64,000 bases of DNA from Bacillus timonensis (GCA_020171895.1 JAIVAN010000003.1:310001-374000), one strand, 5' to 3'; shown: positions 1 through 10,954, counted from the first letter of the stretch. Notes: generated by a model from the sequence alone, not told the origin. A program made the numbers and translations.

Positions 1-965
1 CAGACCTTGTGTTAATTGCGCCTGCCACTGCTAATATTATTGGGAAAATAGCAAACGGTATTGCTGATAATATGCTAACAACCACCTTATTAGCAACAAA
101 AGCAGAGGTTTGGTTTGCACCTGCTATGAATGTACATATGTATGACCATCCTGCAGTCAAAAAAAGTTTAAATGCACTTGCGAACTTCGGATATAAATTT
201 ATTGAGCCTTCTGAAGGACATTTAGCTTGTGGTTATGTTGGAAAAGGGAGGCTAGAGGAGCCTGAAAAAATCGTAGAACTCATTCAAAACCACTTTTCTT
301 ACAAAAAACTTTTTGTTGGTAAAAGGATTCTTATAACTGCAGGTCCAACTAGGGAAAAAATTGATCCAGTTCGCTTTTTTTCTAATCACTCTTCTGGCAA
401 GATGGGATATGCACTAGCTGAAGAAGCATCGAAGCTAGGTGCTGAAGTAACATTAATTACAGGACCAACTAACATACCTAGTCCTCCAAGAGTGAAGACC
501 ATTAGAGTTGAATCAGCAAGAGAGATGCTCGACTATACTCTAAATAACTTTCCAAATAACGACATCGTAATAAAAACTGCTGCCGTAGCAGACTACCGTC
601 CAAAACATGTCTTTGATGAAAAGATGAAGAAAAAAGATGGAGACCTTCTCATTGAACTAGAAAGAACAGTAGATATATTAAAAACACTCGGTTCGAAGAA
701 AGATAATCAATTTTTGGTTGGTTTTGCGGCCGAAACTCAAGATGTAGAAAGCTATGCTCTAAAAAAACTTAAAAGCAAAAATCTTGATATGATTGTCGCA
801 AATAACGTTACACAAGACGGAGCTGGATTTGGGACGGATACAAATATCGTTACGATTTTTAAAAAGGATTTAAGCAAGAAATCATTACCTCTCTTATCAA
901 AAAAAGAAGTAGCACAAGAGATTCTCACTGAAATTCATTTAATGATTAGTGGAGTTAAAAAATGA
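1..965 (+). CDS. coaBC: Coenzyme A biosynthesis bifunctional protein CoaBC (5' truncated by window edge)
   Basis: Two-step enzyme of CoA synthesis in the cytoplasm: CoaB joins 4'-phosphopantothenate to cysteine using CTP, and CoaC decarboxylates the product with FMN. The reading frame is open from base 3, so the first 70-80 residues of the usual ~400-residue protein lie outside the window. Visible CoaC features are the PAMN motif (APAMNVHMY) and the flap motif HLACGYVGKGRL with its cysteine. The CoaB domain begins near RILITAGPTREKIDPVRF and continues with NHSSGKMGYALAEEA, typical of the nucleotide-binding fold. The stop codon overlaps the priA start (ATGA at 962-965), which suggests translational coupling. 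Identification is secure; only the N-terminus is missing. Confidence 0.96.
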   Translation, partial: DLVLIAPATANIIGKIANGIADNMLTTTLLATKAEVWFAPAMNVHMYDHPAVKKSLNALANFGYKFIEPSEGHLACGYVGKGRLEEPEKIVELIQNHFSYKKLFVGKRILITAGPTREKIDPVRFFSNHSSGKMGYALAEEASKLGAEVTLITGPTNIPSPPRVKTIRVESAREMLDYTLNNFPNNDIVIKTAAVADYRPKHVFDEKMKKKDGDLLIELERTVDILKTLGSKKDNQFLVGFAAETQDVESYALKKLKSKNLDMIVANNVTQDGAGFGTDTNIVTIFKKDLSKKSLPLLSKKEVAQEILTEIHLMISGVKK

Positions 966-3376
966 ATGTTGCAAAGGTAATAGTCGATGTACCAGTAATG
1001 CAAACCGACCGCCAGTTTGATTATTTAATTCCAGAAAAATGGATAAACCTAATTAAGCCTGGAATTAGGGTTGTTGTTCCCTTTGGTCCTAGGAAAGTTC
1101 AAGGATTTGTAATCGGCCTTGAAAATAAAACAGATATTGATAAATTGAAACCAATATATTCCATTCTTGATATAACACCTGTATTGAATAAGGAATTGTT
1201 AACAATTGGTAATTGGCTAACAGAAAAAACTTTATGCTTTACGATTTCTGCTCTACAAGCCATGCTTCCATCTGCAATGAGAGCAAAATATGAGAAAAAA
1301 ATATGTCTTGTTTCTCCATTTACTGTAGATGATTTGCAAGAGCAGATTCAAGGTTGGTTTAAAGGTAGAGATGAAATAGATTGGGAGTTGATCGAAAGAC
1401 AAGGTGCATTTAACCTTTTTCAACGAGATATTCAAAATGGGATTTTAGAGGTAGTTTATAAGGTTAAAAATCGTGCTAAAAAGAAAACAATTCGTCAGGT
1501 CTCATTATCCATATCAAAAGAAGAGCTAATGAAAATAATTGAAGATCTTCCTCCACAAGCAAATAAACAAAGAGATATTTTAGAGTATTTTCTTATAAAT
1601 GATCTTTCCGTACCTGTAAAAGAGCTAGCAAGTGCCATTGGAAGTACCTCTTCCTCTATACGATCATTAATTGACAAAGGAATATTACTTGAAAAAAATG
1701 TTGAGATATATAGAGATCCTTTTGAGGATAAGACGTTTAAACAAACATTTCCCTTTCCTTTAACTAGAGAACAAACAAAAGCTATATCTCCAATCTTACA
1801 ATCAATTGAAGAAGGTACTCATGAAACATTTTTAATGTACGGTGTAACTGGAAGTGGTAAAACTGAAGTCTATATGCAAGCCATTGATGCAGCCTTAAAA
1901 AAAGGGAAAGAAGCTATTGTTTTAGTTCCTGAAATCTCGTTAACGCCGCAAATGGTCCTGAGATTTAAAGGTAGATTTGGTTCACAAGTTGCGGTCCTAC
2001 ATAGTGGTCTTAGTACAGGTGAAAAATATGACGAGTGGAGAAAGATACATCGAAAAGAAGTGAAGCTTGTTGTGGGAGCAAGGTCGGCAGTATTTGCCCC
2101 ATTTGAGAATCTTGGGATTATTATTATAGATGAAGAACACGAGTCAAGCTATAAGCAAGAGGATAATCCTAGATATCATGCTAGAGATGTTGCAATTTAT
2201 CGTGGGGAATATCATCAATGTCCTGTTGTTCTTGGAAGTGCAACGCCTACACTTGAATCGTATGCGAGAGCTTCGAAGAAAGTTTATACGTTGTTAACTC
2301 TAGCAGAACGAGTAAATGAACAGGCACTTCCTCAAGTAGAAATTGTAGATATGAGGGAAGAATTAAGAAATGGTAATCGCTCTATGTTTTCTTCTAGCCT
2401 TTACGAAAAAATAGTCGATCGATTAGATAGAGGCGAGCAATCCGTACTATTTTTAAATCGAAGAGGCCATTCTTCTTTTGTGATGTGTAGAGATTGTGGT
2501 TATGTAATGAATTGCCCCCACTGTGAAATTTCACTGACTTACCATAGGGCAAATAATCAGTTGAAGTGTCATTATTGTGGGTATGAAACAAGTATGCCAA
2601 GAACTTGCGGTGAATGTGAGAGTGACCATATAAGGTTTTTTGGAACAGGGACCCAGAAGGTAGAAGAAGAACTATTAAAGGTTTTACCTGAAGCGAGAGT
2701 CATTAGAATGGATGTTGATACAACTAGTAGAAAGGGAGCGCACGAAAAGCTTTTAACTGCTTTTGGAGAAGGGAAGGCAGACATCTTACTTGGAACACAA
2801 ATGATTGCTAAAGGTTTAGATTTTCCTAAGGTCACACTCGTAGGTGTTTTAACGGCAGATACGATGCTACATTTACCTGATTTTAGAGCATCTGAAAAGA
2901 CCTTCCAATTATTGACTCAAGTAAGTGGAAGGGCAGGGAGGCATGATTTACCAGGAGAAGTTGTTATTCAAACCTATACTCCAGAACATTATAGTGTTAC
3001 TCTTGCAAGTAAACATGATTTTCTTTCTTTTTATCAACAAGAAATGCAGTTAAGAAAATTGCACTCTTATCCACCATTCTATTTTATTTGTTTAATAACA
3101 GTTACACACACAGAAATAACAAAAGTAGTAGATATCGCAAGTAAAATTACTGAAAATCTTAGGTCAAAACTATCTCCAAAAACGATAATATTAGGTCCTG
3201 TTGCTTCACCAATCTCAAGGATCAATAATAGATATCGTTATCAATGCATGATAAAATACAAGAATGAACCTAATCTAACGGAAACGTTAAAAGCCATTAT
3301 TGGTCATTATCAAAAAGAAATAGGAAAGAATCAATTGACATTAACAATTGACTTAAATCCATACATGATGATGTAA
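962..3376 (+). CDS. priA: Primosomal protein N' (replication restart helicase PriA)
   Basis: Superfamily 2 DNA helicase that recognises stalled forks and loads the replicative helicase away from oriC. 804 residues, normal for Bacillus. An N-terminal DNA-binding region is followed by Walker A GVTGSGKTEVYMQ (about residue 294), the DEEH box (IIDEEHESSYKQ), a cysteine-rich zinc region (CRDCGYVMNCPHC, then CHYCGYE and CGEC), and helicase motifs GTQMIAKGLDFPKV and QVSGRAGR. Start ATG 962 overlaps the coaBC stop by four bases. About 90 bases separate it from def. Nothing in the sequence departs from the family. Confidence 0.98.
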   Translation: MNVAKVIVDVPVMQTDRQFDYLIPEKWINLIKPGIRVVVPFGPRKVQGFVIGLENKTDIDKLKPIYSILDITPVLNKELLTIGNWLTEKTLCFTISALQAMLPSAMRAKYEKKICLVSPFTVDDLQEQIQGWFKGRDEIDWELIERQGAFNLFQRDIQNGILEVVYKVKNRAKKKTIRQVSLSISKEELMKIIEDLPPQANKQRDILEYFLINDLSVPVKELASAIGSTSSSIRSLIDKGILLEKNVEIYRDPFEDKTFKQTFPFPLTREQTKAISPILQSIEEGTHETFLMYGVTGSGKTEVYMQAIDAALKKGKEAIVLVPEISLTPQMVLRFKGRFGSQVAVLHSGLSTGEKYDEWRKIHRKEVKLVVGARSAVFAPFENLGIIIIDEEHESSYKQEDNPRYHARDVAIYRGEYHQCPVVLGSATPTLESYARASKKVYTLLTLAERVNEQALPQVEIVDMREELRNGNRSMFSSSLYEKIVDRLDRGEQSVLFLNRRGHSSFVMCRDCGYVMNCPHCEISLTYHRANNQLKCHYCGYETSMPRTCGECESDHIRFFGTGTQKVEEELLKVLPEARVIRMDVDTTSRKGAHEKLLTAFGEGKADILLGTQMIAKGLDFPKVTLVGVLTADTMLHLPDFRASEKTFQLLTQVSGRAGRHDLPGEVVIQTYTPEHYSVTLASKHDFLSFYQQEMQLRKLHSYPPFYFICLITVTHTEITKVVDIASKITENLRSKLSPKTIILGPVASPISRINNRYRYQCMIKYKNEPNLTETLKAIIGHYQKEIGKNQLTLTIDLNPYMMM

Positions 3377-3466
3377 ATGACCAGATAGATTGAAGACTTT
3401 CTTTTCAATGTTATAAACATTGGAGAAATAGTAGACACTAGATGAAAATATAATGGAGGAACTATT

Positions 3467-3940
3467 TTGGCAGTATTAAACATTGTAGAATATCCTAATA
3501 GCATTTTGGAACAACAGTGCGAGAAAGTTACAAGTTTTGATCGATCTTTAATCAAGTTACTGAATAATATGTATGATACAATGATTTCTGCTGATGGTGT
3601 TGGGTTAGCAGCACCTCAAATTGGAATCAGTAAACAAATTGCTATTGTTGACATTGGTGATCAAAGTGGAACAATAGAGCTAATTAACCCTGTAATTATT
3701 GAAAAACGTGGTGAACAAGTTGGTCCCGAAGGCTGCCTAAGTTTTCCGGGACTTTTTGGTGAAGTTAGTAGAGCTGACTATATTAAAGTTAGAGCGCAAA
3801 ATAGAAACGGTAAAACCTACATAATTGAGGCAGATGATTTTTTATCTAGAGCAATACAGCACGAGATCGATCACTTGCATGGGACTTTATTTACTTCTAA
3901 AGTGACTAGATATTATGAAGAAGGAGAAATAGAAGGGTAG
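3467..3940 (+). CDS. def: Peptide deformylase
   Basis: Metalloenzyme that removes the N-formyl group from nascent proteins at the ribosome exit. 157 residues, a short type I-like form. The three family motifs are present in order: GVGLAAPQIG, EGCLSFPG with the metal-binding cysteine, and QHEIDHLHG with two metal-binding histidines and the catalytic glutamate. The start is TTG 3467, supported by the GGAGG at 3453-3457 and by the usual N-terminus (M-A-V-L-N-I-V). fmt follows 9 bases after the stop. The def-fmt pairing is widespread because one product adds and the other removes the same formyl group. Confidence 0.97.
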   Translation: MAVLNIVEYPNSILEQQCEKVTSFDRSLIKLLNNMYDTMISADGVGLAAPQIGISKQIAIVDIGDQSGTIELINPVIIEKRGEQVGPEGCLSFPGLFGEVSRADYIKVRAQNRNGKTYIIEADDFLSRAIQHEIDHLHGTLFTSKVTRYYEEGEIEG

Positions 3941-3949
3941 GGAGTTTGA

Positions 3950-4897
3950 ATGAAAAAAATAGTTTTTATGGGAACACCGGATTTTTCTGTTCCTGTATTA
4001 CGTCAAATAATTGACGATGGATTTGACGTAATTGGTGTAGTTACTCAACCAGACCGTCCTGTTGGGAGAAAGAAAGTATTGACACCACCACCTGTTAAAG
4101 TTGAAGCATTAAAGCATGAAATTCCAGTGTTTCAACCGAACAAAATAAGAGAAAAAGAAGAATTGCAAAGGGTTTTAGATATGAAACCGGACTTAATTGT
4201 CACTGCAGCATTTGGACAAATCTTGCCTAAAGAATTGTTAGAAGCGCCAGAATATGGCTGTATCAATGTTCATGCTTCTTTATTACCTGAATTAAGAGGT
4301 GGGGCTCCAATTCACTATTCCATCATTCAAGGAAAAGAGAAAACAGGAGTTACAATTATGTATATGGTAGAAAAATTAGATGCAGGGGACATCTTAACCA
4401 AGGTTGAAGTTCCAATTACAGAACTAGATCATGTGGGGTCTTTACATGACAAACTTAGTAAAGCGGGAGCAAAGCTTTTATCTGAAACATTACCACTTGT
4501 TTTTAATAATAAGATAACCCCCATTAAACAAGATGAAGAAAAAGTTACATTTGCTTACAATATTAAAAGAGAACAGGAAAAGATTAATTGGTCAAAAACT
4601 GGTGAAGAAATTTATAACCACATTCGTGGCTTGCATCCTTGGCCAGTTGCATATACTACATTCCGTGGTGATGTAGTAAAAGTTTGGTGGGGAGAAAAGG
4701 TAATAACTAATAATAATGTTGAGCCTGGAAAAATTATAGCCATTGAGGATGATGGTTTTATTGTAAGTACAGGAAATAATGTCTCTATAAAAATTACGGA
4801 CTTACAACCTTCAGGGAAAAAAAGAATGTTAACCGAGCAGTTTTTAAGAGGTTCTGCTGTAGAGATTGGTGAAAAGCTAGGAGAAGAAAATGAGTAA
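3950..4897 (+). CDS. fmt: Methionyl-tRNA formyltransferase
   Basis: Transfers a formyl group from 10-formyltetrahydrofolate to Met-tRNAi. 315 residues, the standard length. The N-terminal Rossmann domain opens with [14 protein letters not shown]. The formyltransferase active-site segment [17 protein letters not shown] contains the N-H-S/D catalytic set together with [17 protein letters not shown] downstream. The C-terminal tRNA-binding barrel begins near residue 205 ([11 protein letters not shown]). It sits directly after def and overlaps rsmB by 8 bases, so def-fmt-rsmB-rlmN form one translation-related operon. Confidence 0.98.
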   Translation: MKKIVFMGTPDFSVPVLRQIIDDGFDVIGVVTQPDRPVGRKKVLTPPPVKVEALKHEIPVFQPNKIREKEELQRVLDMKPDLIVTAAFGQILPKELLEAPEYGCINVHASLLPELRGGAPIHYSIIQGKEKTGVTIMYMVEKLDAGDILTKVEVPITELDHVGSLHDKLSKAGAKLLSETLPLVFNNKITPIKQDEEKVTFAYNIKREQEKINWSKTGEEIYNHIRGLHPWPVAYTTFRGDVVKVWWGEKVITNNNVEPGKIIAIEDDGFIVSTGNNVSIKITDLQPSGKKRMLTEQFLRGSAVEIGEKLGEENE

Positions 4898-6227
4898 TGT
4901 TAGAGAAACAGCTCTTGATATCTTACTAGCTATTGAAAAAAACCAAGCATACAGTAACCTACTACTAAATAAAATGATCCAAAAAAATAAGGTGAATGGA
5001 AAAGACGTTGGGTTATTAACAGAGATTGTTTACGGGACAATCCAAAGACGTGAGACATTGAATTACTTTTTAACCCCTTTCTTAAATGCAAAGAAAAAGA
5101 CTGATCAATGGGTATTAATTTTACTTCGTTTATCTTTGTATCAAATGACATATTTAGACAGAGTTCCTGATCGTGCCATTATTCATGAAGCTGTAGAAAT
5201 TGCCAAAAAGCGTGGACATAAAGGAATTTCTTCTCTAGTAAATGGAGTATTACGCAATATTCAACGCCAAGGTCTACCATCATTAAATGAGTTAACAGAT
5301 CCAAATGAGAGATTAGCAATTGAAACAAGCCACCCCCTATGGATGGTAAATAGATGGGTAGATCAAATCGGATACGAAGAAACTAAAAAAATGTGTGAGA
5401 CTAATAATGTCCCTCCAATGCAAACTGCACGTGTAAATCTAAACAAAATTTCAGTAGATGAATTATTACACAATCTAAAAGAAGAAGGTATTCAGGCGAA
5501 AAACGGTGAATTAGCACCTAATTCAATTGTTATTGAGAAAGGTAATGTTGCATTCACCAATTCTTTTAGAACTGGGCTTTTAACAATTCAAGATGAAAGT
5601 TCAATGTTGGTAGCTCATGCTCTTGGTGTAAATGAAGGAGATAGGGTACTTGATAGCTGCGCAGCACCTGGAGGAAAAACTACTCATATTGCAGAACTGT
5701 TAAGAAACTCGGGTCAAGTGGTGTCTCTCGATCTCCATGAACACAAAATTAAACTAATTAATGATCAGTTAGAGAGGCTCGAATTATCAAACGTTGAAAC
5801 AATGGCACTTGATAGTAGAAAAGTGGTAGATTTCTTTGAAAAAGAGTCATTTGATAAGATATTAGTTGATGCCCCTTGTTCAGGTCTTGGAGTAATTAGA
5901 AGAAAACCTGATGTGAAATATTCTAAAACAGAAGAAGATATAACAAGATTAGCTACAATTCAACTCTCAATACTAAATGCAGTTGTTCCTTTATTAAAAA
6001 AAGGAGGCACGCTTGTTTATAGTACATGTACGATTGATCAACAAGAGAACACTGATGTGACAAAAAGTTTCTTACAACAAAATAGAGATTTTTCATACGA
6101 CAATACATTGGCATCTCGTATGCCACAACCAATCTCAGAAATCGTAAAAAATGGTCAAATTCAATTATTTCCACATTTATTTAATACAGACGGATTTTAT
6201 ATTGCAAGTTTTCGAAAGCAGGTGTAA
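4890..6227 (+). CDS. rsmB: 16S rRNA (cytosine-967-C5) methyltransferase RsmB
   Basis: SAM-dependent methyltransferase acting on C967 (E. coli numbering) of 16S rRNA. 445 residues. An N-terminal NusB-like RNA-binding helical domain (about residues 1-140) precedes the Rossmann methyltransferase domain. SAM motif I is [17 protein letters not shown]. The two catalytic cysteines lie in [16 protein letters not shown] and [12 protein letters not shown]. The start ATG 4890 lies inside the end of fmt, and the stop (TAA 6225-6227) shares its last base with the rlmN start. Confidence 0.96.
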   Translation: MSNVRETALDILLAIEKNQAYSNLLLNKMIQKNKVNGKDVGLLTEIVYGTIQRRETLNYFLTPFLNAKKKTDQWVLILLRLSLYQMTYLDRVPDRAIIHEAVEIAKKRGHKGISSLVNGVLRNIQRQGLPSLNELTDPNERLAIETSHPLWMVNRWVDQIGYEETKKMCETNNVPPMQTARVNLNKISVDELLHNLKEEGIQAKNGELAPNSIVIEKGNVAFTNSFRTGLLTIQDESSMLVAHALGVNEGDRVLDSCAAPGGKTTHIAELLRNSGQVVSLDLHEHKIKLINDQLERLELSNVETMALDSRKVVDFFEKESFDKILVDAPCSGLGVIRRKPDVKYSKTEEDITRLATIQLSILNAVVPLLKKGGTLVYSTCTIDQQENTDVTKSFLQQNRDFSYDNTLASRMPQPISEIVKNGQIQLFPHLFNTDGFYIASFRKQV

Positions 6228-7333
6228 TGTTAATGGAAGAAACAACCAATACAACAAGCAAAGACATGATTAAGAAGGAACAGGAGAGTAAAAGATCAAT
6301 TTATTCTCTTAAGTTAGAGGATTTACAAGAGTGGTTAACTCAAAATGGAGAAAAGTCATTTCGTGCAACCCAAATTTTTGAATGGTTATATACAAAAAGA
6401 ATTACCTCATTCGACGAAATGTCAAATCTATCGAAAAACCTTCGTGAAAAACTCGAAGAACATTTTACGATTACTACATTAAAAACAATCATTCAACAGA
6501 CTTCTACGGATGGTACAATGAAGTTCTTATTCGAACTCCATGACGGGTATTCAATTGAAACCGTTCTAATGAGACATAACTATGGTAATTCAGTATGTGT
6601 CACAACTCAGGTTGGCTGTAGAATAGGATGTACATTTTGTGCCTCTACTCTTGGTGGTTTAAAAAGGAACTTGGAAGCGGGAGAAATTGTTGCTCAAGTG
6701 GTAAAAGTACAACAGGCCCTAGATGAATTAGAAGAACGAGTAAGTCATGTTGTTATTATGGGAATTGGAGAGCCTTTTGATAATTATGAGGAGATGCTAT
6801 CTTTCTTAAAAATTATTAATCATGACAAAGGTCTGAACATTGGCGCTCGACACATAACTGTATCAACAAGTGGCATCATTCCAAAAATTTATCAATTTGC
6901 TGATGAAGGTATGCAAATCAATTTCGCTATTTCTCTTCACGCTCCAAATACTGAAATTAGAAGTAGGTTAATGCCAATTAATCGGGCATATAAATTACCA
7001 GAACTTATGAAGGCAGTTAGATATTATATTGAAAAAACAGGTAGAAGAATTAGCTTTGAATATGGACTTTTTGGAAGTGTAAATGATCAAGTTGAACATG
7101 CAGAAGAATTAGCAAAACTCATTAAAGATGTGAAATGCCATGTAAATTTAATTCCTGTTAATTACGTTCCAGAACGCGACTATGTAAGAACACCAAAAGA
7201 CCAAATCTTTGAATTCGAAAAAACATTAAAAAAACACGGAATCAATGTGACAATTCGTAGAGAACATGGACATGATATAGACGCTGCTTGTGGTCAACTT
7301 CGTGCGAAGGAGCGTCAAGAGGAGACGAGGTGA
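6227..7333 (+). CDS. rlmN: Dual-specificity 23S rRNA/tRNA adenine C2-methyltransferase RlmN
   Basis: Radical-SAM enzyme that methylates C2 of A2503 in 23S rRNA and of A37 in some tRNAs. 368 residues. The [4Fe-4S] cysteines are in [11 protein letters not shown] (C-x3-C-x2-C). The C-terminal cysteine that carries the methylene intermediate is in AACGQLR. The track of [13 protein letters not shown] and [11 protein letters not shown] fits RlmN rather than the resistance enzyme Cfr. ATG 6227 overlaps the rsmB stop by one base; a second in-frame ATG at 6233 is possible. Confidence 0.96.
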   Translation: MLMEETTNTTSKDMIKKEQESKRSIYSLKLEDLQEWLTQNGEKSFRATQIFEWLYTKRITSFDEMSNLSKNLREKLEEHFTITTLKTIIQQTSTDGTMKFLFELHDGYSIETVLMRHNYGNSVCVTTQVGCRIGCTFCASTLGGLKRNLEAGEIVAQVVKVQQALDELEERVSHVVIMGIGEPFDNYEEMLSFLKIINHDKGLNIGARHITVSTSGIIPKIYQFADEGMQINFAISLHAPNTEIRSRLMPINRAYKLPELMKAVRYYIEKTGRRISFEYGLFGSVNDQVEHAEELAKLIKDVKCHVNLIPVNYVPERDYVRTPKDQIFEFEKTLKKHGINVTIRREHGHDIDAACGQLRAKERQEETR

Positions 7334-7338
7334 TTAGC

Positions 7339-8085
7339 ATGGAGAGTTATTTTTTATCAGATAGGGGAAAAGTAAGAAAACACAATGAAGATAGCTGTGG
7401 TGTTTATTATAATCATGATGGAGACATGTTAGCTATCGTTGCAGATGGAATGGGTGGTCACAAAGCTGGGGATGTCGCAAGTCAAATGACCGTAGAAACC
7501 CTCCAATCATATTGGGTTCAATCATCTTCTATTAATTCTCCAGAAATCGGAGAGAAATGGCTTCAAGAACATATAAAAAAGGTGAATGAAAAACTTTTAA
7601 AGCACTCTCAAGAAAATCCAGACTGTAATGGAATGGGAACCACTTTAGTATGTGCAATCGTAACACCAACTTTTACAACGACGGCACATATCGGAGATAG
7701 CAGAATCTATTTATTAAATTCAATTGGATTTAAACAAATTACTGACGATCATACACTTGTTAATGAACTCGTCAAGTCAGGTCACATTTCAAAAGAAGAT
7801 GCAGAGTATCATCCTCGTAAAAATGTTATTCTTCGAGCTCTAGGCAGTGAGGGGATTGAGGTAGATATAAATACAATCATATTAGAAGATGATGACATGA
7901 TTGTGTTATGTTCTGATGGTCTATCAAATAAAGTTGACGATCAATTAATACATGAGGAACTAAAATCAAATGTAAGTCTTCAAGAGCAAGCAAAAAATCT
8001 TGTCCAGCAAGCTAATGACAATGGTGGCGAAGACAACATCACCTTATTAATCATTAAATTCTCTTCTCAACGAGAAGGAAGGTGA
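7339..8085 (+). CDS. prpC: PP2C-family Ser/Thr protein phosphatase PrpC (Stp)
   Basis: Metal-dependent phosphatase that reverses phosphorylation by the neighbouring kinase PrkC. 248 residues from ATG 7339, chosen because GAGGTGAT (7327-7334) is correctly spaced and the N-terminus SDRGKVRKHNEDS matches the family; GTG 7330 is an alternative. PP2C motifs: RKHNEDS, VADGMGGHKAGDVAS, HIGDSRIYLL, LCSDGLSN and GGEDNITLL, supplying the metal-binding aspartates. The phosphatase, kinase and RsgA GTPase genes are consecutive here. In B. subtilis the PrkC/PrpC pair acts on EF-G, RsgA (CpgA) and other targets in spore germination and stationary phase. Confidence 0.97.
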   Translation: MESYFLSDRGKVRKHNEDSCGVYYNHDGDMLAIVADGMGGHKAGDVASQMTVETLQSYWVQSSSINSPEIGEKWLQEHIKKVNEKLLKHSQENPDCNGMGTTLVCAIVTPTFTTTAHIGDSRIYLLNSIGFKQITDDHTLVNELVKSGHISKEDAEYHPRKNVILRALGSEGIEVDINTIILEDDDMIVLCSDGLSNKVDDQLIHEELKSNVSLQEQAKNLVQQANDNGGEDNITLLIIKFSSQREGR

Positions 8086-8090
8086 TGAAT

Positions 8091-10052
8091 ATGCTTATTG
8101 GTAGACGATTAAATGGGCGTTACAAAATTCTCGAGGGGATCGGCGGAGGTGGAATGGCTAATGTCTATCTTGCAAAAGATATGATCCTTGAACGTGAAGT
8201 AGCCATAAAAATACTCCGACTAGATTTTTCAAATGATGAAGAGTTTATTAAGAGATTTCGTCGGGAAGCCCATTCTGCTACAAGCCTTGCCCACCCTAAT
8301 ATTGTTAGTATATACGATGTTGGTGAAGAAGGGGATATCTATTATATTGTCATGGAATATGTTGCAGGAACTACTCTAAAGCAATATATTCAACAACATG
8401 CACCTCTTCATCCAAGAGAAGCATTGAACATTATGGAGCAATTAGCTTCTGCTATTTCACATGCTCATCAGCATCAAATCATTCATAGAGATATAAAACC
8501 ACAAAATATATTAATTGATCATGGCGGCACAGTGAAAATAACAGATTTTGGAATAGCAGTTGCCTTGAGTTCAACAACAATTACGCAAACAAATTCTGTA
8601 CTAGGTTCTGTCCATTATTTATCTCCAGAACAAGCGCGAGGTGGAATGGCTACAAGAAAGTCAGATATCTATTCATTAGGAATCGTTTTGTTTGAATTAA
8701 TTACAGGAAGAGTACCATTTTCTGGTGAATCAGCAGTTTCTATTGCTTTAAAACATTTGCAGTCTGATACACCTTCACCAAAGAGGTGGAATCCGACAAT
8801 ACCACAAAGTGTTGAAAATATTATATTAAAAGCAACTGCAAAAGATCCTTTCCACCGTTATGATTCTGTCGAAGAAATTGAAGAGGATATACATACAGCA
8901 TTGGACCCAGATCGAATAAATGAGGAAAAATTTTCAATTCCACATGATGACGAAGAAATAACCAAGGCAATACCTATTATTACAGAACTGCACAATCATC
9001 ATAAAAGGGATGACACAATTGTAAGAACACCTGAGAAAAAGAATGCCGATGGTATAGACTCTAATCATCAGAAAAAGAAAAAAAGAAACAAGCTACCGAT
9101 TATACTAGGGACAATTTTTCTCTTACTTATCGCTGCAGCTGTATCTGCTGTAACAATTATTCCATCATTATTACTTCCTGAAGACGTTACAGTACCTGAT
9201 GTTTCAAATATGGAATACGAAGATGCTGTGAAAAGGCTTTTATCTATGGGGTTTGATGTAGAAGATCCAATCAAAATAGACGATGAAACCATACCTGAAG
9301 GATACATCATTCGAACGAATCCTAAAGCAAATGAAGTTGTAAAAGAAGGTACAAAAATTACGATCTATCAAAGTAGTGGGAAAAAGAAAATAGAGTTTGA
9401 AAACTATGTAGGTCAAGATATTGAAGATGTAAGAAGAAAGCTAAAAGACTTTAATTCTGTCATAGAAAAAACAATTTATGACGAAAGTCCTTTTGGAACC
9501 ATTATTGACCAATCTATTAAAGAAGGAAAATTAGTTGTTCCAGAAGAAACAGACATTGAATTTGTAGTCAGTAAAGGTCCAAAAAAGATTAAATTAAGGG
9601 ATTTATCGAGATACAATTCTAGAGCTCTAGATGACTATGCTTCTGAAGTGGGTATTATTATCGATTACACAGAAGAAAAGTATGACGAAACGGTTGAAAA
9701 GGGATTAGTCATTTCACAAAATCCTGCTGCAGGGACTGAAATTGATAAAGATCAAATAGTAAAAGTGGTTATTTCAAAGGGAAAAGAACCGAAGGAAAAT
9801 AAAACTGTTGAAAGACAGATTGAAATTACTTATTCAGGTAGTGAAGAAGGCCAAGGTCAAAAGGTACAAATATTTATCCAAGACGCTAATAATTCTATCA
9901 CAAATCTTTATGATGGCTTCACAATGTATGAAACAACTATAAAAAAAATAACATTTGTCATTAAGTATGGAGAAAAAGCAAAGTATTTAATATTTATTGA
10001 TGATAAATTATTTAAAAAAGATGAAATTGATTATCCAGTTGATGGGCAATAA
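8091..10052 (+). CDS. prkC: Membrane Ser/Thr protein kinase with PASTA domains (PrkC)
   Basis: Hanks-type kinase sensing muropeptides or lipid II outside the cell through PASTA repeats. 653 residues from ATG 8091, the family-like start (MLIGRRLNGRY) after AAGGTGAT; GTG 8082 and ATG 8085 are upstream alternatives. Kinase domain about 10-270: glycine loop GGGGMANVYLA, VAIKILR lysine, catalytic IIHRDIKPQNIL, DFG in ITDFGIAVALSSTTIT, followed by the threonine-rich activation loop. A lysine-rich linker leads to a single membrane span near residue 335 (IILGTIFLLLIAAAVSAV). Three PASTA repeats follow, then a C-terminal beta-rich tail. Layout and order are those of B. subtilis PrkC. Confidence 0.97.
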   Translation: MLIGRRLNGRYKILEGIGGGGMANVYLAKDMILEREVAIKILRLDFSNDEEFIKRFRREAHSATSLAHPNIVSIYDVGEEGDIYYIVMEYVAGTTLKQYIQQHAPLHPREALNIMEQLASAISHAHQHQIIHRDIKPQNILIDHGGTVKITDFGIAVALSSTTITQTNSVLGSVHYLSPEQARGGMATRKSDIYSLGIVLFELITGRVPFSGESAVSIALKHLQSDTPSPKRWNPTIPQSVENIILKATAKDPFHRYDSVEEIEEDIHTALDPDRINEEKFSIPHDDEEITKAIPIITELHNHHKRDDTIVRTPEKKNADGIDSNHQKKKKRNKLPIILGTIFLLLIAAAVSAVTIIPSLLLPEDVTVPDVSNMEYEDAVKRLLSMGFDVEDPIKIDDETIPEGYIIRTNPKANEVVKEGTKITIYQSSGKKKIEFENYVGQDIEDVRRKLKDFNSVIEKTIYDESPFGTIIDQSIKEGKLVVPEETDIEFVVSKGPKKIKLRDLSRYNSRALDDYASEVGIIIDYTEEKYDETVEKGLVISQNPAAGTEIDKDQIVKVVISKGKEPKENKTVERQIEITYSGSEEGQGQKVQIFIQDANNSITNLYDGFTMYETTIKKITFVIKYGEKAKYLIFIDDKLFKKDEIDYPVDGQ

Positions 10053-10066
10053 CAAGGAGTGGAACT

Positions 10067-10951
10067 ATGCCTGAAGGAAAAATCATAAAAGCTTTAAGTG
10101 GTTTTTATTATGTTTTAGAAGAATCGGGACAAGTGACTCAATGTAGAGGAAGAGGGGTCTTTAGAAAGAACAAGATCACTCCATTAGTAGGTGACCAAGT
10201 AGTTTTTCAAGCAGAGAACGAAACGGAAGGATACATTATGGAGGTACTTAACCGAAAGAATGAATTAATTCGACCACCTATTGCCAATGTTGACCAGGCT
10301 ATTCTTGTTTTTTCAGCTGTTGAACCAGAATTTAGCACACTATTATTGGATAGATTCCTAGTCTTAATTGAGTCAAAAGATATATCACCTATCATCTGTA
10401 TAAGTAAAACAGATTTGGTAAATGATTCGACCCGTTCTGAAATTGATAAATTTGCAAAAGATTATGAAAACATCGGTTATAAGGTCATATTAACATCCAC
10501 GATTGAAGAAATAGGCGTTGACGAGCTACTTCCATTTATAGAAGATCATATTTCAGTATTCGCTGGACAATCAGGTGTTGGAAAATCTTCCTTGTTAAAT
10601 TTACTTAGACCTGAACTAGAGCTTAAAACAGATGATATCTCATCTCATCTTGGTAGGGGAAAGCATACAACAAGACATGTTGAACTAATTGCAGTTGGGA
10701 ATGGACTAGTTGCAGATACACCAGGATTCAGCTCATTAGAATTTTCTGAGATAGAGGTTAATGAATTATCTTCTTGCTTTCCGGAATTTAGAGAACGAAG
10801 CTCTGAATGCAAGTTTCGTGGCTGTACTCATACATCTGAACCGAAATGTGCAGTAAAAGCTGCTCTAGAAGTAAAAGAAATTTCCACTTATCGCTATGAA
10901 CATTACGTTAGTTTTTTGGAAGAAATTAAAGACAGAAAGCCGAGGTACTAA
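10067..10951 (+). CDS. rsgA: Ribosome small-subunit-dependent GTPase A (RsgA/CpgA)
   Basis: Circularly permuted GTPase assisting late maturation of the 30S subunit. 294 residues: N-terminal OB-fold (RGRGVFRKNKITPLVGDQV), then the permuted G domain with G4-like ISKTDLV before the P-loop AGQSGVGKSSLLNLL, G3 DTPGFSS, and a C-terminal zinc site CKFRGCTHTSEPKC. In B. subtilis the homologue is a PrkC phosphorylation substrate, which fits its place right after prkC (14-base gap). rpe follows after 3 bases. Confidence 0.97.
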   Translation: MPEGKIIKALSGFYYVLEESGQVTQCRGRGVFRKNKITPLVGDQVVFQAENETEGYIMEVLNRKNELIRPPIANVDQAILVFSAVEPEFSTLLLDRFLVLIESKDISPIICISKTDLVNDSTRSEIDKFAKDYENIGYKVILTSTIEEIGVDELLPFIEDHISVFAGQSGVGKSSLLNLLRPELELKTDDISSHLGRGKHTTRHVELIAVGNGLVADTPGFSSLEFSEIEVNELSSCFPEFRERSSECKFRGCTHTSEPKCAVKAALEVKEISTYRYEHYVSFLEEIKDRKPRY

Positions 10952-10954
10952 TAC